From positions 1 through 42,756 of the forward strand of contig JAQUPD010000018.1 of assembly GCA_028716785.1 (NCBI GenBank): a stretch of 42,756 bases of DNA, given 5' to 3'. This stretch comes from Fidelibacterota bacterium (lineage in GTDB: Bacteria > Fidelibacterota > Fidelibacteria > Fidelibacterales > Fidelibacteraceae). Of the stretch, positions 24,036 through 33,351 are shown one piece after another. The notes under the pieces were generated by a model. It made no database searches, was not told the DNA's origin, and saw nothing but the letters and a program-made list of their open reading frames with translations. Both the position numbers and the translations under genes were made by a program. Position 1 is the first letter of the stretch. Each line of letters begins with the position of its first letter.

Positions 24036-25042
24036 TATTTATTCGGCTCTTCCATTTCAATTTTTTCCTGAACTTTTTGGAATAAGGATTCAATTTCCTG
24101 GAGTTTTTGCTCATCTGTTGTGTTTTTTTTCAAGAGGGTCAAAATACGCAAAGCTGAAGAACAAGCTCCCTGTTGAAAATAAATACGAGCCATTGTAATG
24201 GTATCAAAGGGTCCCAATTCTTTTTCATTTCCTTCATTTTGCAGTGAGCTTTCTCGTGACGGCTCGATATCCTCAATATCTTTTTGCTTTCTTTCATGTA
24301 GCGTCTTTAACAAATCTTTTAATTTTTCAGTCTCTTCAGAATTGGCAAGAAATTCGTTTTCTTTCATCCCTTGTTCTTGTTCAAGGACTGCTTTTTCTTC
24401 CGGAGATAGATGAATATTTTCCATCGAGACTTTTTTCTCGTCTGACAAAGTATCCTTACCATTTTTTGAAAATTGGCTTACTTGGCTTCTCGCTACATCA
24501 TCTTTGTAAGATTTCTCGCGTTCAGACACTTTTTTATCAATTCCTTTTAAAATTGATTCTTCGGATTGTTCGGATTGATCAATATTCGTTTGCTCCGTAG
24601 ATGTTCCTTTCTGGAACATTTCAGAAGGCGTATAAACATTTTCTTGTGTCTCTTCAGGATTTTCATGCAAAGCCAACGGTTCTGGAATTACATTTTGTAG
24701 TGACTCACGAATTTCCGTTAATGAGGGAGATTCTGGTTTTAACATAGCAACTAATTCACATAAGTATGCTTCTTCTCCTTGAGTAAGGGAATTATCTGGC
24801 ATGTATAACAATGCCTCAACAGCAGATAGAAAGGTTGGATCATTATGAATAACAGTCCTGAAATAATTTTCCGCCGAATCATAATCCCCTATTTCTTGTT
24901 GACAAACACCTTTCAAATATTGAATAATAGGATGATTCTGAAGAGAGGGAGAAACCGTTTTTAGCAAACTTAGCCCTTGCTTAGCAAGCCCTTTTTCCAA
25001 CAAATTGCTAACCGAGGTATATATATCATGAATTCTTTTCAT
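24035..25042 (-). CDS. Cytoplasmic TPR protein with charged central linker
   Basis: This 335-residue protein has a TPR at the N-terminus (KGVCQQEIGDYDSAENYF, about residues 40-80). A long, Glu/Lys/Ser-rich and probably unstructured middle (about 130-265) follows, then a second TPR-like pair at the C-terminus (MARIYFQQGACSSALRIL). It has no signal peptide or membrane segment. I chose the ATG at 25042 because AGGAGG lies just upstream; an earlier in-frame ATG has no such site. It is the first gene of a three-gene unit with the HAD and CPBP genes, behind the promoter at 25205-25233. Function is unknown, but TPRs at both ends suggest a scaffolding role. Confidence 0.8.
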   Translation of the reverse strand: MKRIHDIYTSVSNLLEKGLAKQGLSLLKTVSPSLQNHPIIQYLKGVCQQEIGDYDSAENYFRTVIHNDPTFLSAVEALLYMPDNSLTQGEEAYLCELVAMLKPESPSLTEIRESLQNVIPEPLALHENPEETQENVYTPSEMFQKGTSTEQTNIDQSEQSEESILKGIDKKVSEREKSYKDDVARSQVSQFSKNGKDTLSDEKKVSMENIHLSPEEKAVLEQEQGMKENEFLANSEETEKLKDLLKTLHERKQKDIEDIEPSRESSLQNEGNEKELGPFDTITMARIYFQQGACSSALRILTLLKKNTTDEQKLQEIESLFQKVQEKIEMEEPNK

Positions 25043-25204
25043 CGTTCCTCCTTTATACGTTTCAATCATTCCTTCTTTTCCTTTCTTTATTTCACAAAGA
25101 ACATAACGCTTTAAGTAAAACCTGAACAGACGAAATATTTTGTGCTATCTCTTAAGACGTGCAAACGAAAAAATGTTTATATCCCCTCATAGACTCCCAA
25201 AATT

Positions 25205-25233
25205 ACAATAGACATGCGTCCATTACATGTCAA
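25205..25233 (-). promoter_or_regulatory. Sigma70-type promoter with palindromic spacer, downstream of radC
   Basis: On the minus strand TTGACA (25233-25228) is followed after exactly 17 bases by TATTGT (25210-25205). The 17-base spacer carries most of an inverted repeat, GACATG-N9-CATGTC (25211-25231), that also enters the -35 box. The promoter starts right at the radC stop codon and would drive the TPR-HAD-CPBP unit with a leader of about 155 bases. The repeat is well placed to be an operator. Confidence 0.5.
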
Positions 25234-25234
25234 T

Positions 25235-25948
25235 TTATAATAATTTTCGATCAGCAAAACTGGTAAAATCTCTATCAGCAATTATAATATGATCCAGGAC
25301 AGGAATTCCAATAATTTTTCCCGATTCTACAATTTTTTTTGTGATTTCAATATCTTCTCGACTGGGTTCTGGATTGCCGCTAGGATGATTATGAATTAGA
25401 ATAATTGCTGCAGCCAGGTAATCGATGGCGGCTTTAAAAATTTCCCGCGGATGAACAACAGAAGCATTTAAATTTCCTCGACTGATAACAATATCGCGGA
25501 TAATTCGATTATGACTGTTCAGAAGAATAACTTTAAAAACCTCATAATTAAGGAGGCGTAAAGCTGGTCCAAAACGCATAGCAACATTCCGGGGGTTTGT
25601 TAGCTGAGGACAATCATTTATCGACTCTGTGGCTGCAAAACGAGCCCCCAGCTGAAACGCTGCTATCAGTGTCATGACCTTTGCGGGTCCCATTCCTTTT
25701 ACATTTTGCAACGCCCGCGGAGACATTCGTCCCAAACCAGCAATTCCACCATTCTCCTGCAAAAGTTTCCGAGCTAAATCAACAACATTCATTGAAGGTG
25801 TTCCAGATCGTAACAATATTGCTAAAAGTTCTGCATCACTCAGGGAATCGGCTCCATATTTCTCTAACTTTTCCCGCGGCCTATCTTCTGTAGGCCACAT
25901 GTGGAGCGACATAGAATTGTACTGAAGTTCCTCTTTATCTTGTGCCAT
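25235..25948 (-). CDS. radC: RadC family protein (JAB/MPN-type metal-binding domain)
   Basis: This 237-residue protein has an N-terminal helix-hairpin-helix part (SLSDAELLAILLRSG, then MSPRALQNVKGMGPAKVMTL). A C-terminal JAMM domain carries the zinc signature HNHPSGNPEPSREDIEITKK near residue 190. Upstream of it is the conserved NSHNRIIRDIVISRGNLNAS. RadC proteins are widespread. Despite the name, a role in DNA repair is not firmly shown. AGGA precedes the ATG. It follows dtd by about 60 bases in the same direction. Length and motifs are ordinary for the family. Confidence 0.95.
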   Translation of the reverse strand: MAQDKEELQYNSMSLHMWPTEDRPREKLEKYGADSLSDAELLAILLRSGTPSMNVVDLARKLLQENGGIAGLGRMSPRALQNVKGMGPAKVMTLIAAFQLGARFAATESINDCPQLTNPRNVAMRFGPALRLLNYEVFKVILLNSHNRIIRDIVISRGNLNASVVHPREIFKAAIDYLAAAIILIHNHPSGNPEPSREDIEITKKIVESGKIIGIPVLDHIIIADRDFTSFADRKLL

Positions 25949-26006
25949 ATCCTAAAATACACAATCAAAATCCCTTTTCAAAGAACATATTATAAATTTT
26001 ATTTGT

Positions 26007-26465
26007 TTATATGTGGGGAATCTTCTTTTGGCTATCTAAAATAAATGTTACGGGGCCTTCGTTGACCAATGATACACTCATTTTTGCACCAAAATATCCA
26101 GTTTTTACAGAAATTCCAGCCTGATGAAGCTCTTTGCAAAAGAAGGTATAAAATTTTTCACCTTTTTCTGGAGATGCTGCCTTAGTAAAAGAAGGTCGTC
26201 GACCTTTTAGCCAATTGGCACACAAGGTAAATTGTGAAATAACAAGACATTCCCCCTGAATCTCCAAGATATCGCGATTCATTTTATCTTCTTCATCAGG
26301 AAAAATTCTAAAGTGTGCAATTTTATCTGCCAAATAAACAACATCCTGTGCCTCATCAGTCTCCATAACACCAAGTAAAATAACCAGTCCCGTATTTATT
26401 TGGCTAATTTTTTCATTAGCTATTTTGACGGATGCGTTACTTACCCGTTGGATTACCGCTATCAT
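26007..26465 (-). CDS. dtd: D-aminoacyl-tRNA deacylase (D-Tyr-tRNA deacylase)
   Basis: This 152-residue enzyme removes D-amino acids (and glycine from tRNA-Ala) from mischarged tRNAs. The start MIAVIQRVSNASVKI is typical of the family, and an ATG at 26465 overlaps the dnaE stop as ATGA, so an earlier in-frame start is unlikely. The two active-site loops are present: SQFTLCANWLKGRRPSF near residue 77 and NEGPVTFIL near 133, the latter being the usual NxGPVT cross-subunit motif. Length is normal. It is translationally coupled to dnaE. Confidence 0.97.
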   Translation of the reverse strand: MIAVIQRVSNASVKIANEKISQINTGLVILLGVMETDEAQDVVYLADKIAHFRIFPDEEDKMNRDILEIQGECLVISQFTLCANWLKGRRPSFTKAASPEKGEKFYTFFCKELHQAGISVKTGYFGAKMSVSLVNEGPVTFILDSQKKIPHI

Positions 26466-29400
26466 GCTTTTAACCACACATTCGTTATACCAACAATATC
26501 TCTTAATTTATCCAGTAATTCTCGAGAAGCATTTGCACGAATATTCTTTACCTGAATAATTTTCTCTTCATGGTCGCTATTCATCATGTGGAAAAATATC
26601 TGAAGTTTTCCTGGGTATTGATTGAAGAACGATTTTATTGTTTTTAGGATTGAAATATTTTCTGCAATGTCACTTTCTATTTTAACGTGTAGCTGTCTTA
26701 ACTGTACATCTCGAATATTTTCAATAGGTTCTATTGTTTCTAGGAGAATAGAAATTTCTTCCTGATTGCGATCGCGCTCAGAAAGTTTTCCTGTGATAAA
26801 AACTTTTTGATTTTCTTGGATTAGCTCTTTGTATTTAGTATAACTTTTGTTAAAAGCCATAACGGTAATATCCTCTGTGAGTGTCTCCAGTTTTAACATC
26901 GCCCAGGGATCATTTTGTTTATTATACCGAATATTACAACTTTTAATTATACCGCCCAATTTAATGATTTCTGGTGGTTTTTGGGTTTCATCATAAATAA
27001 GATCAATGTTGCTTACCGCTTCTATTTCATCCCTAAAATCCTCAAGAGGGTGACCGCTTAAATAGAACCCAAGATGTTCTTTTTCTTTTTCTAGCTGGAA
27101 AGAGACATTCCATTCCGGAATTCTTTCAAGTGTAGGTTGTGTAAGAATGATCTGTTGCGACATCTCTCCGAAAATGCTTATCTGTGCATTATTTGCTTCT
27201 TCCCGATAGCGCTGCCCAAAAGCAAGTGCAAGATCAACTGCATTTATTTTTTGAGCTCTGTTTCCTTCCAACGAATCAAGAGCGCCTGCATAAATTAAAC
27301 TTTCAAGGGCTTTTCGATTTAAAATCTTTGAATCTACACGACACGTTAAATCAAAAATTGTTTTAAAAGGTCCCTCCTTTTCCCGGGATTCAAAAATGGC
27401 TTTAGAAACCTTTTCTCCCACATTTTTAATGGCATTTAACCCATAAATAATGTCATTATCTTTTGTGGTAAATAACGTTTCAGAAATATTGACATCGGGA
27501 GGAATAATTTTAAGTCCCAATTTGCGCACTTCATTAACAAGTTCAACTATACGCTTAATGTTAGTCCGTTCACTTGTTAATGAGGCGGCCATAAATTCTG
27601 CTGGATAATGGACTTTCAGATAAGCTGTTTGATAAGCAACAAGGGCATAGGCAACGCTGTGACTCTTATTAAAGCCATATTCTGCGAATTTTATGAGCAA
27701 ATCATAAATCTCATTGGCTATTTTCTCTGGGACATTCCGTTCTTTGGCACCCTGAATAAATTGTATCCGCTTTTCTTCCATAATCTTGAGCTTTTTTTTC
27801 CCTATTGCCCGACGAAGAAGGTCTGCATCCCCTAAATCAAACCCTCCAATTTCAGAGGCAATTTGCATCACCTGTTCTTGATAAACGATAATTCCATAGG
27901 TATCCTTTAAAATTGGTTCCAAGAGGGGGTGAAGATAAGAAACTTTTTCAATGCCATTTTTTCGGGAAATAAAGGCAGGGATATTTTCAATAGGACCTGG
28001 CCGGTAAAGGGCATTCATGGCAATAAGATCATTGATATGGGATGGTTTTAGTTTCCGAAGGTATTCTCGCATCCCTGGGGATTCAAACTGAAAAATACCG
28101 TGAGTTTTCCCTTCACAAAAAAGGCGGAATGTTTCTTTATCATCCTGGGCAATGGTATCAATATCAAGCTCTATGCCTTTTGCTTTTATCATGTTTACTG
28201 CATGATTTATCACTGTAAGTGTGCGAAGCCCCAAAAAATCCATTTTGATGATACCAGCCTTCTCCACAGATTTCATATCATACTGGGTGATAAGTTCGCC
28301 ATTATTATTCAGGGCTACTGGTATCATGTAATCGGTTAAATCGCCAGGGGCAATAACAACGCCAGCGGCATGGACTCCAAAATGGCGATTCATACCTTGT
28401 AATACCTTTGCATGGCCCCAAAGAATTTGGTAGCGTTTATCGCTGTTAATAAGATTCCGAAGATCTTCGGAGAGTTCTTCTGCTTTTTCAAGTGTCATTC
28501 CCAAATCATCCGGAATCAATTTAGCAATTCGATCCCCTTCTGCATAAGTCATTCCTAACACTCTGGCAATATCCCGAACAAGTCCCTTCGCTTTAAGTGT
28601 ACCAAATGTAATGATTTGAGAAACACTGGACGCTCCATATCGTTTTCGGATATACTCAATAATTTCGCCCCGCCTTTCATAACAAAAGTCTGTATCAATA
28701 TCGGGCATATTGACACGTCGTGGATTGAGGAATCGTTCAAAGAGCAAATCATATTTCAAAGGATCAATCGAAGTAATTCCCAGCGCATAAGCCACAAGGC
28801 TCCCAGCTGCAGATCCCCGGCCAGGTCCTACAGGAATATCATGTTCTCTAGCATAGCGCATAAAATCCTGTGTGATTAAAAAATAACCGGGGAATTTCAT
28901 GGTGTTAATCACACTCAATTCATAATCCAGCCGGTTTTGATATTTCTCTGGAATTTTTCCATCTGGAAACTTTTTAAGAAGTCCCTCTTCACTCAATTGC
29001 TTTAGATATATAGAAGGATCTTTTCCTGGGATATCCTCAGGAATAGGAAATTTAGGCATGTGATATTCCCCAAATTTTAGGGACACATTGCACTGTTCAG
29101 CAATTTTAAGCGTATTTTCTAGCGCCTCAGGAATATCAGAAAACAGGTCTGCCATTTCTTCCTGAGATTTCAAATAAAAACTATCCCCCCTGTATTTTAA
29201 TCGATTTTGATCATGCAAAAGTTTTCCCATTCCAATGCAAAGGAGAACATCGTGAGATGCTGCTTCTTCTTTTTTATTATAATGGACATCATTTGCACAG
29301 ACAAGTGGTAATCCTGTTTCTTGATGAATTTGAAGGAGGATTTCATTGGCAATAGCTTCTTCTTCAGTACCATGTCGTTGAAGTTCCAAATAAAAGCGAT

Positions 29401-29911
29401 CAGGAAAAATAGCAGCATAGATTAAGGCGGCATTTTTAGCAGCATCATATCCTTGTTTGATTGCCAATTCAGCAACAGAACCCTTTAAGCATGCTGAAGT
29501 CGCAATTAATCCTTCTTGATAGCGTTTTAAAAGTTCTAAATCCACCCGAGGCCGATAATAAAATCCTTCTGTAAATCCTAAAGAAACCAATTTTACCAAG
29601 TTTTTATAGCCTGTATTATTCATAGCTAAAAGAATGAGATGAGTATTACCCGTTCCTTCTCCCCGAACGGTTTTACGGTCAAATCGTGAACCTTCAGCTA
29701 CATAAATTTCACACCCAATAATTGGTTTAATTTTATGTTTTTTACACGCTTCATAAAATTCAATAGCACCGTATAAAACGCCGTGGTCTGTTAAAGCAAC
29801 AGCAGGCATTCCAAGCTCCGCTGTTCGTTCTACTAGGTGCGATATTTTTTGGGCACCATCAAGAAGACTATAATCGCTGTGAGTATGAAGATGAACAAAA
29901 TTGGGCATCAT
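26462..29911 (-). CDS. dnaE: DNA polymerase III alpha subunit
   Basis: This 1149-residue replicative polymerase has the PHP domain at the N-terminus (HLHTHSDYSLLDGAQ), the catalytic palm with VGPGRGSAAGSLVAYALGIT and the aspartates in MPDIDTDFCYERR, the finger region GVHAAGVVIAPGD, and a C-terminal OB domain around IKLGGIIKSCNIRYNKQNDP. The length is that of a standard DnaE1-type polymerase. AAGGAAA precedes the ATG, which is immediately followed by a second Met codon. It follows the UbiA gene by 18 bases and overlaps dtd, so these are one transcription unit under the rho promoter or an unseen internal one. Confidence 0.98.
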   Translation of the reverse strand: MMPNFVHLHTHSDYSLLDGAQKISHLVERTAELGMPAVALTDHGVLYGAIEFYEACKKHKIKPIIGCEIYVAEGSRFDRKTVRGEGTGNTHLILLAMNNTGYKNLVKLVSLGFTEGFYYRPRVDLELLKRYQEGLIATSACLKGSVAELAIKQGYDAAKNAALIYAAIFPDRFYLELQRHGTEEEAIANEILLQIHQETGLPLVCANDVHYNKKEEAASHDVLLCIGMGKLLHDQNRLKYRGDSFYLKSQEEMADLFSDIPEALENTLKIAEQCNVSLKFGEYHMPKFPIPEDIPGKDPSIYLKQLSEEGLLKKFPDGKIPEKYQNRLDYELSVINTMKFPGYFLITQDFMRYAREHDIPVGPGRGSAAGSLVAYALGITSIDPLKYDLLFERFLNPRRVNMPDIDTDFCYERRGEIIEYIRKRYGASSVSQIITFGTLKAKGLVRDIARVLGMTYAEGDRIAKLIPDDLGMTLEKAEELSEDLRNLINSDKRYQILWGHAKVLQGMNRHFGVHAAGVVIAPGDLTDYMIPVALNNNGELITQYDMKSVEKAGIIKMDFLGLRTLTVINHAVNMIKAKGIELDIDTIAQDDKETFRLFCEGKTHGIFQFESPGMREYLRKLKPSHINDLIAMNALYRPGPIENIPAFISRKNGIEKVSYLHPLLEPILKDTYGIIVYQEQVMQIASEIGGFDLGDADLLRRAIGKKKLKIMEEKRIQFIQGAKERNVPEKIANEIYDLLIKFAEYGFNKSHSVAYALVAYQTAYLKVHYPAEFMAASLTSERTNIKRIVELVNEVRKLGLKIIPPDVNISETLFTTKDNDIIYGLNAIKNVGEKVSKAIFESREKEGPFKTIFDLTCRVDSKILNRKALESLIYAGALDSLEGNRAQKINAVDLALAFGQRYREEANNAQISIFGEMSQQIILTQPTLERIPEWNVSFQLEKEKEHLGFYLSGHPLEDFRDEIEAVSNIDLIYDETQKPPEIIKLGGIIKSCNIRYNKQNDPWAMLKLETLTEDITVMAFNKSYTKYKELIQENQKVFITGKLSERDRNQEEISILLETIEPIENIRDVQLRQLHVKIESDIAENISILKTIKSFFNQYPGKLQIFFHMMNSDHEEKIIQVKNIRANASRELLDKLRDIVGITNVWLKA

Positions 29912-29929
29912 ATTTCCTTATCATCACGT

Positions 29930-30772
29930 TCAAAAATGCACGCCGGCATAAATAGCTGCCAACCCTGCAAACATATCAATTTTCAGAATTTGAGACAAGA
30001 AACCGTAATTAAAATTTTCACGAGGCACAAAAAGCCAGACAGCAATCCCCAAAAGAGGGAGTCCAACAAAGGGAAGAACCACCTTTAAATACGCAGTAGA
30101 ATAAAAGGATAAGTGCACGGGAAAGGGAAGAATAACGACAAGAAATATAAGAAGCAGAGCCGTGATGATGCGCGTCTTTTTTTCGCCAAGTAAAAGAGGC
30201 AGCGTACGAGCACCGCCAGCACGATCGCCTTTCATGTCTTCAAGGTCCTTAATAATTTCTCGTATCAACGTATAAAAAAAGGCCAAAAGTGCCGGAGTAA
30301 TACCGCGACTCATATCCCCATATGTGGCACTACAGAAAATAAAGGCAAGACCTAAAATTACAGCAATAACAAAATTCCCCATAAAGGGAGTTCGTTTAAA
30401 ATATAGTGAGTAAAAAATCATTAGAGGGGTGGCGATAACAGCAGCAATGATAAAGGAAATCCAGCCGGCGAAGAGAGCTGATAAATTTCCAAGGACAAAC
30501 GTTATGATTGCAAAAATGCGGACATTTTTTGGGGAAAGTTTTCCAGAAGGGAGGGGACGATTGGGACGGTTTATTCGATCAATGGCTTCATCATAAAGAT
30601 CATTTACAGCATTTGCCCCCGCGTTTAAAAAAACAACGGCAAAAAGCGCGACAGCAACTTTATACCATGAGGGGAAGGGAATAAAAAAAGTAGCTGTTAT
30701 CAAAGCCGTTATAGCACTGAGAAAAAGATTGATGGGTCTACTAAGTACAAAATAGGCATTTATTCGCGACAC
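29930..30772 (-). CDS. UbiA-family prenyltransferase
   Basis: This 280-residue, multi-pass membrane enzyme carries both Asp-rich UbiA motifs: NDLYDEAIDRINRPNRPLPS near residue 56 and REIIKDLEDMKGDRAGGART near 170. The spacing and wording resemble the geranylgeranylglycerol-phosphate geranylgeranyltransferase (DGGGP synthase-like) subgroup, which also occurs in FCB bacteria. Menaquinone- or chlorophyll-type attachment is an alternative. The start is GTG, preceded by AGGAG nine bases upstream; a nearby ATG is out of frame. It lies between the Cas6b-like gene and dnaE. A polyprenyl synthase gene at 37916 could supply its substrate. The acceptor is not determined. Confidence 0.85.
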   Translation of the reverse strand: MSRINAYFVLSRPINLFLSAITALITATFFIPFPSWYKVAVALFAVVFLNAGANAVNDLYDEAIDRINRPNRPLPSGKLSPKNVRIFAIITFVLGNLSALFAGWISFIIAAVIATPLMIFYSLYFKRTPFMGNFVIAVILGLAFIFCSATYGDMSRGITPALLAFFYTLIREIIKDLEDMKGDRAGGARTLPLLLGEKKTRIITALLLIFLVVILPFPVHLSFYSTAYLKVVLPFVGLPLLGIAVWLFVPRENFNYGFLSQILKIDMFAGLAAIYAGVHF

Positions 30773-30818
30773 GTATACATACTCCTGCTCTTTATAAAAG
30801 GTTTATAAAAGATCGTGT

Positions 30819-31517
30819 TTATTCCTCGAGTGAGGGAATATCACTTTGTTTAGAAGGATGTGATTTATCACAACAAAAAATTGTTCCAAATCCTCGGCTG
30901 ATGCCACATCCCATAGCAAGATAATCGGGTAAATAGATATTCGATTGAAATCCTCCTGTAAAATACCCCATGCTTATTTCGGGATGCTGTGTCGGTGTTA
31001 AGCCATGGAGTCGAATTTTACACGAAATTTTAAAGGTGAGTTGATAACCAAAATCATTCATCAAAAAAAGAATGTTTTGTGACAGCATTTTATTCAAAAA
31101 AGCTGTCCGTTCCCAGGCATACAAGTATTTATAGTGAACGAAATTTTGACGATTAAGACCAATCCACGGTGTTAAAAAACGGTAGATGTACTGGGCGTTT
31201 GTTTTTTCAAAACGCGTATAATCGTGGAATATTTCAACTGATTGAATGTGCCAGGTTTGTCCTTTAATCTGAAAGGCATCCCATTGGTTCACAAAAGAAT
31301 CTGTTGTTTCTATGGCTTCATTCATGCTAACGATCATAGGTTTTTCATCCAAAAGTGTAAAATGTATGCGTGGGTATTGTACCTTCCACCTGTTTTCTCC
31401 ATCGATAAAAGAACATATTTCAGTATTAAGAGAACTTGTCAGAACTTCGTTCCTCAGCGTATAGGCATCATACGTAAAGGGCTTATCTAAGGTTAGAAGG
31501 TAGGCACTTAGCTCCAT
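30819..31517 (-). CDS. Orphan Cas6b-like (CRISPR RNA endonuclease family) protein
   Basis: This 232-residue protein resembles Cas6 proteins of the Cas6b type. Residues about 48-70 ([20 protein letters not shown]) match the usual YPLIQYKVIDGKPAIVGIN region. [13 protein letters not shown] (114-126), [10 protein letters not shown] (149-158) and [18 protein letters not shown] (196-213) match later landmarks, the last being the Gly-rich RNA-binding loop. In Cas6b the catalytic His pair sits just before the YP segment. Residues 30-40 here ([11 protein letters not shown]) contain no His, so cleavage may be lost. The gene starts 13 bases after the rho stop and has no ribosome-binding site, which implies coupling to rho. 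No cas gene or repeat array is in the window. Assignment rests on motif memory. Confidence 0.62.
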   Translation of the reverse strand: MELSAYLLTLDKPFTYDAYTLRNEVLTSSLNTEICSFIDGENRWKVQYPRIHFTLLDEKPMIVSMNEAIETTDSFVNQWDAFQIKGQTWHIQSVEIFHDYTRFEKTNAQYIYRFLTPWIGLNRQNFVHYKYLYAWERTAFLNKMLSQNILFLMNDFGYQLTFKISCKIRLHGLTPTQHPEISMGYFTGGFQSNIYLPDYLAMGCGISRGFGTIFCCDKSHPSKQSDIPSLEE

Positions 31518-31529
31518 GAGAATCTTAAA

Positions 31530-32834
31530 TCAGGAGTTCATGTTGCGAAGGAAATCTTTATTTGTCCGGGAGGCTGTCATTTTATCCAAAAGAAATTCCA
31601 TGGCTTCTACGGGGGACATTTCATTCAGAAATTTTCTGAGAATCCAAACCCGGGATAATTCTGCTTTAGACATCAATAATTCTTCTTTGCGGGTTCCCGA
31701 GCGGTTAATATCGATAGCAGGAAAAATACGGCGATCACTAAGACGACGATCCAGAACCAGTTCCATATTCCCAGTCCCCTTAAATTCCTCAAAAATCACG
31801 TCATCCATACGGCTTCCTGTATCGATGAGGGCTGTTGCAATAATAGTGAGACTACCTCCTTCTTCAATATTCCGGGCTGCGCCAAAAAATCTCTTAGGTC
31901 GATGCAGGGCATTGCTATCAATGCCTCCAGATAGAATTTTTCCTGAATGGGGAACCACGGCATTGTGGGCTCGAGCTAAGCGAGTAATAGAATCGAGAAG
32001 AATTACAACATCCTGACCAAATTCCACCATCCTTCGTGCTTTTTGCAGAACCATCTCAGCAACTTGAACATGTTGTTCCGGCGGTTCATCAAAGGTTGAA
32101 CTCACTACTTCTGCATCAACATTCCGTTGCATGTCTGTAACTTCTTCGGGCCGTTCATCAATAAGAAGAACAATAAGCATAACCTCTGGATGATTGGCAA
32201 GGATACTGTTGGCAATTTTCTGCAACAGAATTGTCTTTCCCGTTTTTGGTTGAGCCACGATGAGTCCTCGCTGACCCTTTCCAATAGGCGATAAAAGATC
32301 CATAATTCGGGTGGAATAATCTCTGGAATCCCGTTCAAGGGTTAATCTCTCATTAGGGTAAAGAGGTGTAAGAGTATCAAAAGAACGACTCATTTTAGCC
32401 TTTTCAGGATCCTCATAATTGATAGAGACCACTTTAAGCAAAGCAAAAAATCGTTCATTATCCTTCGGCGGACGAACAAGACCACTAATAATGTGTCCCG
32501 TCTTTAAAGCAAATCGCTTAATCTGAGAGGGAGATACATAGAGGTCATAAGGACTACTTAAATAATTAAATCGGCTACTTCGAAGAAAGCCATAGCCATC
32601 GGGAAGAACTTCCAAAACACCTTCTTCAAAAATATATCCAGCACGCTCAGCTTGAGCTTCCAAAATCTTAAATATTAAGTCCTTTTTTTTCATGGTTTGT
32701 GCACCGGGGACTTCTAAGTCTGCAGCAATTGTCTGAAGCTGTTTCAGTGTTTTTTCCTGCAATTCTGAGATACGATACATGCCAATGTCAGCATTGCTGG
32801 CTTGATTATTTGTTTTCACAGAAAGATCCTTCAT
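31530..32834 (-). CDS. rho: Transcription termination factor Rho
   Basis: This 434-residue RNA-dependent ATPase has the short N-terminal helical domain ([20 protein letters not shown]), the cold-shock-like RNA-binding domain ([15 protein letters not shown], then [14 protein letters not shown]), and the RecA-like motor. Visible motor elements are Walker [13 protein letters not shown] near residue 190, [16 protein letters not shown], Walker [18 protein letters not shown] and the DTGSRMD loop. The length is that of E. coli-type Rho without the long inserted N-terminus of many Bacteroidota and actinobacteria. A near-consensus promoter lies about 80 bases upstream. It heads a unit that continues with the Cas6b-like gene. 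Confidence 0.98.
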   Translation of the reverse strand: MKDLSVKTNNQASNADIGMYRISELQEKTLKQLQTIAADLEVPGAQTMKKKDLIFKILEAQAERAGYIFEEGVLEVLPDGYGFLRSSRFNYLSSPYDLYVSPSQIKRFALKTGHIISGLVRPPKDNERFFALLKVVSINYEDPEKAKMSRSFDTLTPLYPNERLTLERDSRDYSTRIMDLLSPIGKGQRGLIVAQPKTGKTILLQKIANSILANHPEVMLIVLLIDERPEEVTDMQRNVDAEVVSSTFDEPPEQHVQVAEMVLQKARRMVEFGQDVVILLDSITRLARAHNAVVPHSGKILSGGIDSNALHRPKRFFGAARNIEEGGSLTIIATALIDTGSRMDDVIFEEFKGTGNMELVLDRRLSDRRIFPAIDINRSGTRKEELLMSKAELSRVWILRKFLNEMSPVEAMEFLLDKMTASRTNKDFLRNMNS

Positions 32835-33351
32835 CTTTTAAATGATTGATATTCGATTCCACTCAAAACGTTTGAATAGTATACCATGTTTTAAGTATGC
32901 GGGTAGGATTTTAGCAAAGTGAACAATCCTTGTCAAGAATTATATGAGATGATACAAGCATTGTTTCAAAAAATGATTGTTCTCTTTACACGTCAATATA
33001 ATAATAGAAAATTCGAAGAACAATTGCTTGATATTATATTCTTTTTCAAAATTTTTCATCAAAATTCTTTGAGTTGTTCCTTTTTTTCATATTTTTTTCA
33101 TACGTTTAAATATGAGGAATAAGGGAAAACCATGAAAAACCATCCGTTAAAACGAATTATTTTCCCCTGCTTATAGAGATTGGACGTCAAAACATCCTCT
33201 ACCAGGCTACGAATTTAGACAGTTTATGAATCCTCTATTATCAAAGTATTGAAGAGGAAAAAGCAGTAAATGAACTATCATACATTCTTTGCAGCGTTAT
33301 CATAGGGAACCATTCTTTGGAAAGATTATAAGATTAACAAAAGAGAGACAC
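32835..33351. other. Divergent intergenic region between rho and the carotenoid gene
   Basis: About 0.5 kb. Its left end holds the rho promoter. The middle (32937-33120) is T- and A-rich with a GTG-started open frame of low complexity that I reject. Around 33165-33252 a plus-strand frame reads RDWTSKHPLPGYEFRQFMNP and then LLSKY before a stop. It looks protein-like and may be the last piece of a decayed gene. No RNA gene or clear plus-strand promoter is seen. Confidence 0.5.
32908..32936 (-). promoter_or_regulatory. Sigma70-type promoter of rho
   Basis: On the minus strand TTGACA (32936-32931) is followed after exactly 17 bases by TAAAAT (32913-32908), a 5-of-6 match. Transcription would start near 32901 and give a leader of about 65 bases before the rho ATG. 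It is the best promoter in the window. Confidence 0.72.

Noticed and set aside
32919-33122. A 67-codon open frame upstream of the carotenoid gene
   Set aside because: It starts with GTG, overlaps the rho promoter, is Phe-rich low-complexity sequence and lacks a ribosome-binding site.
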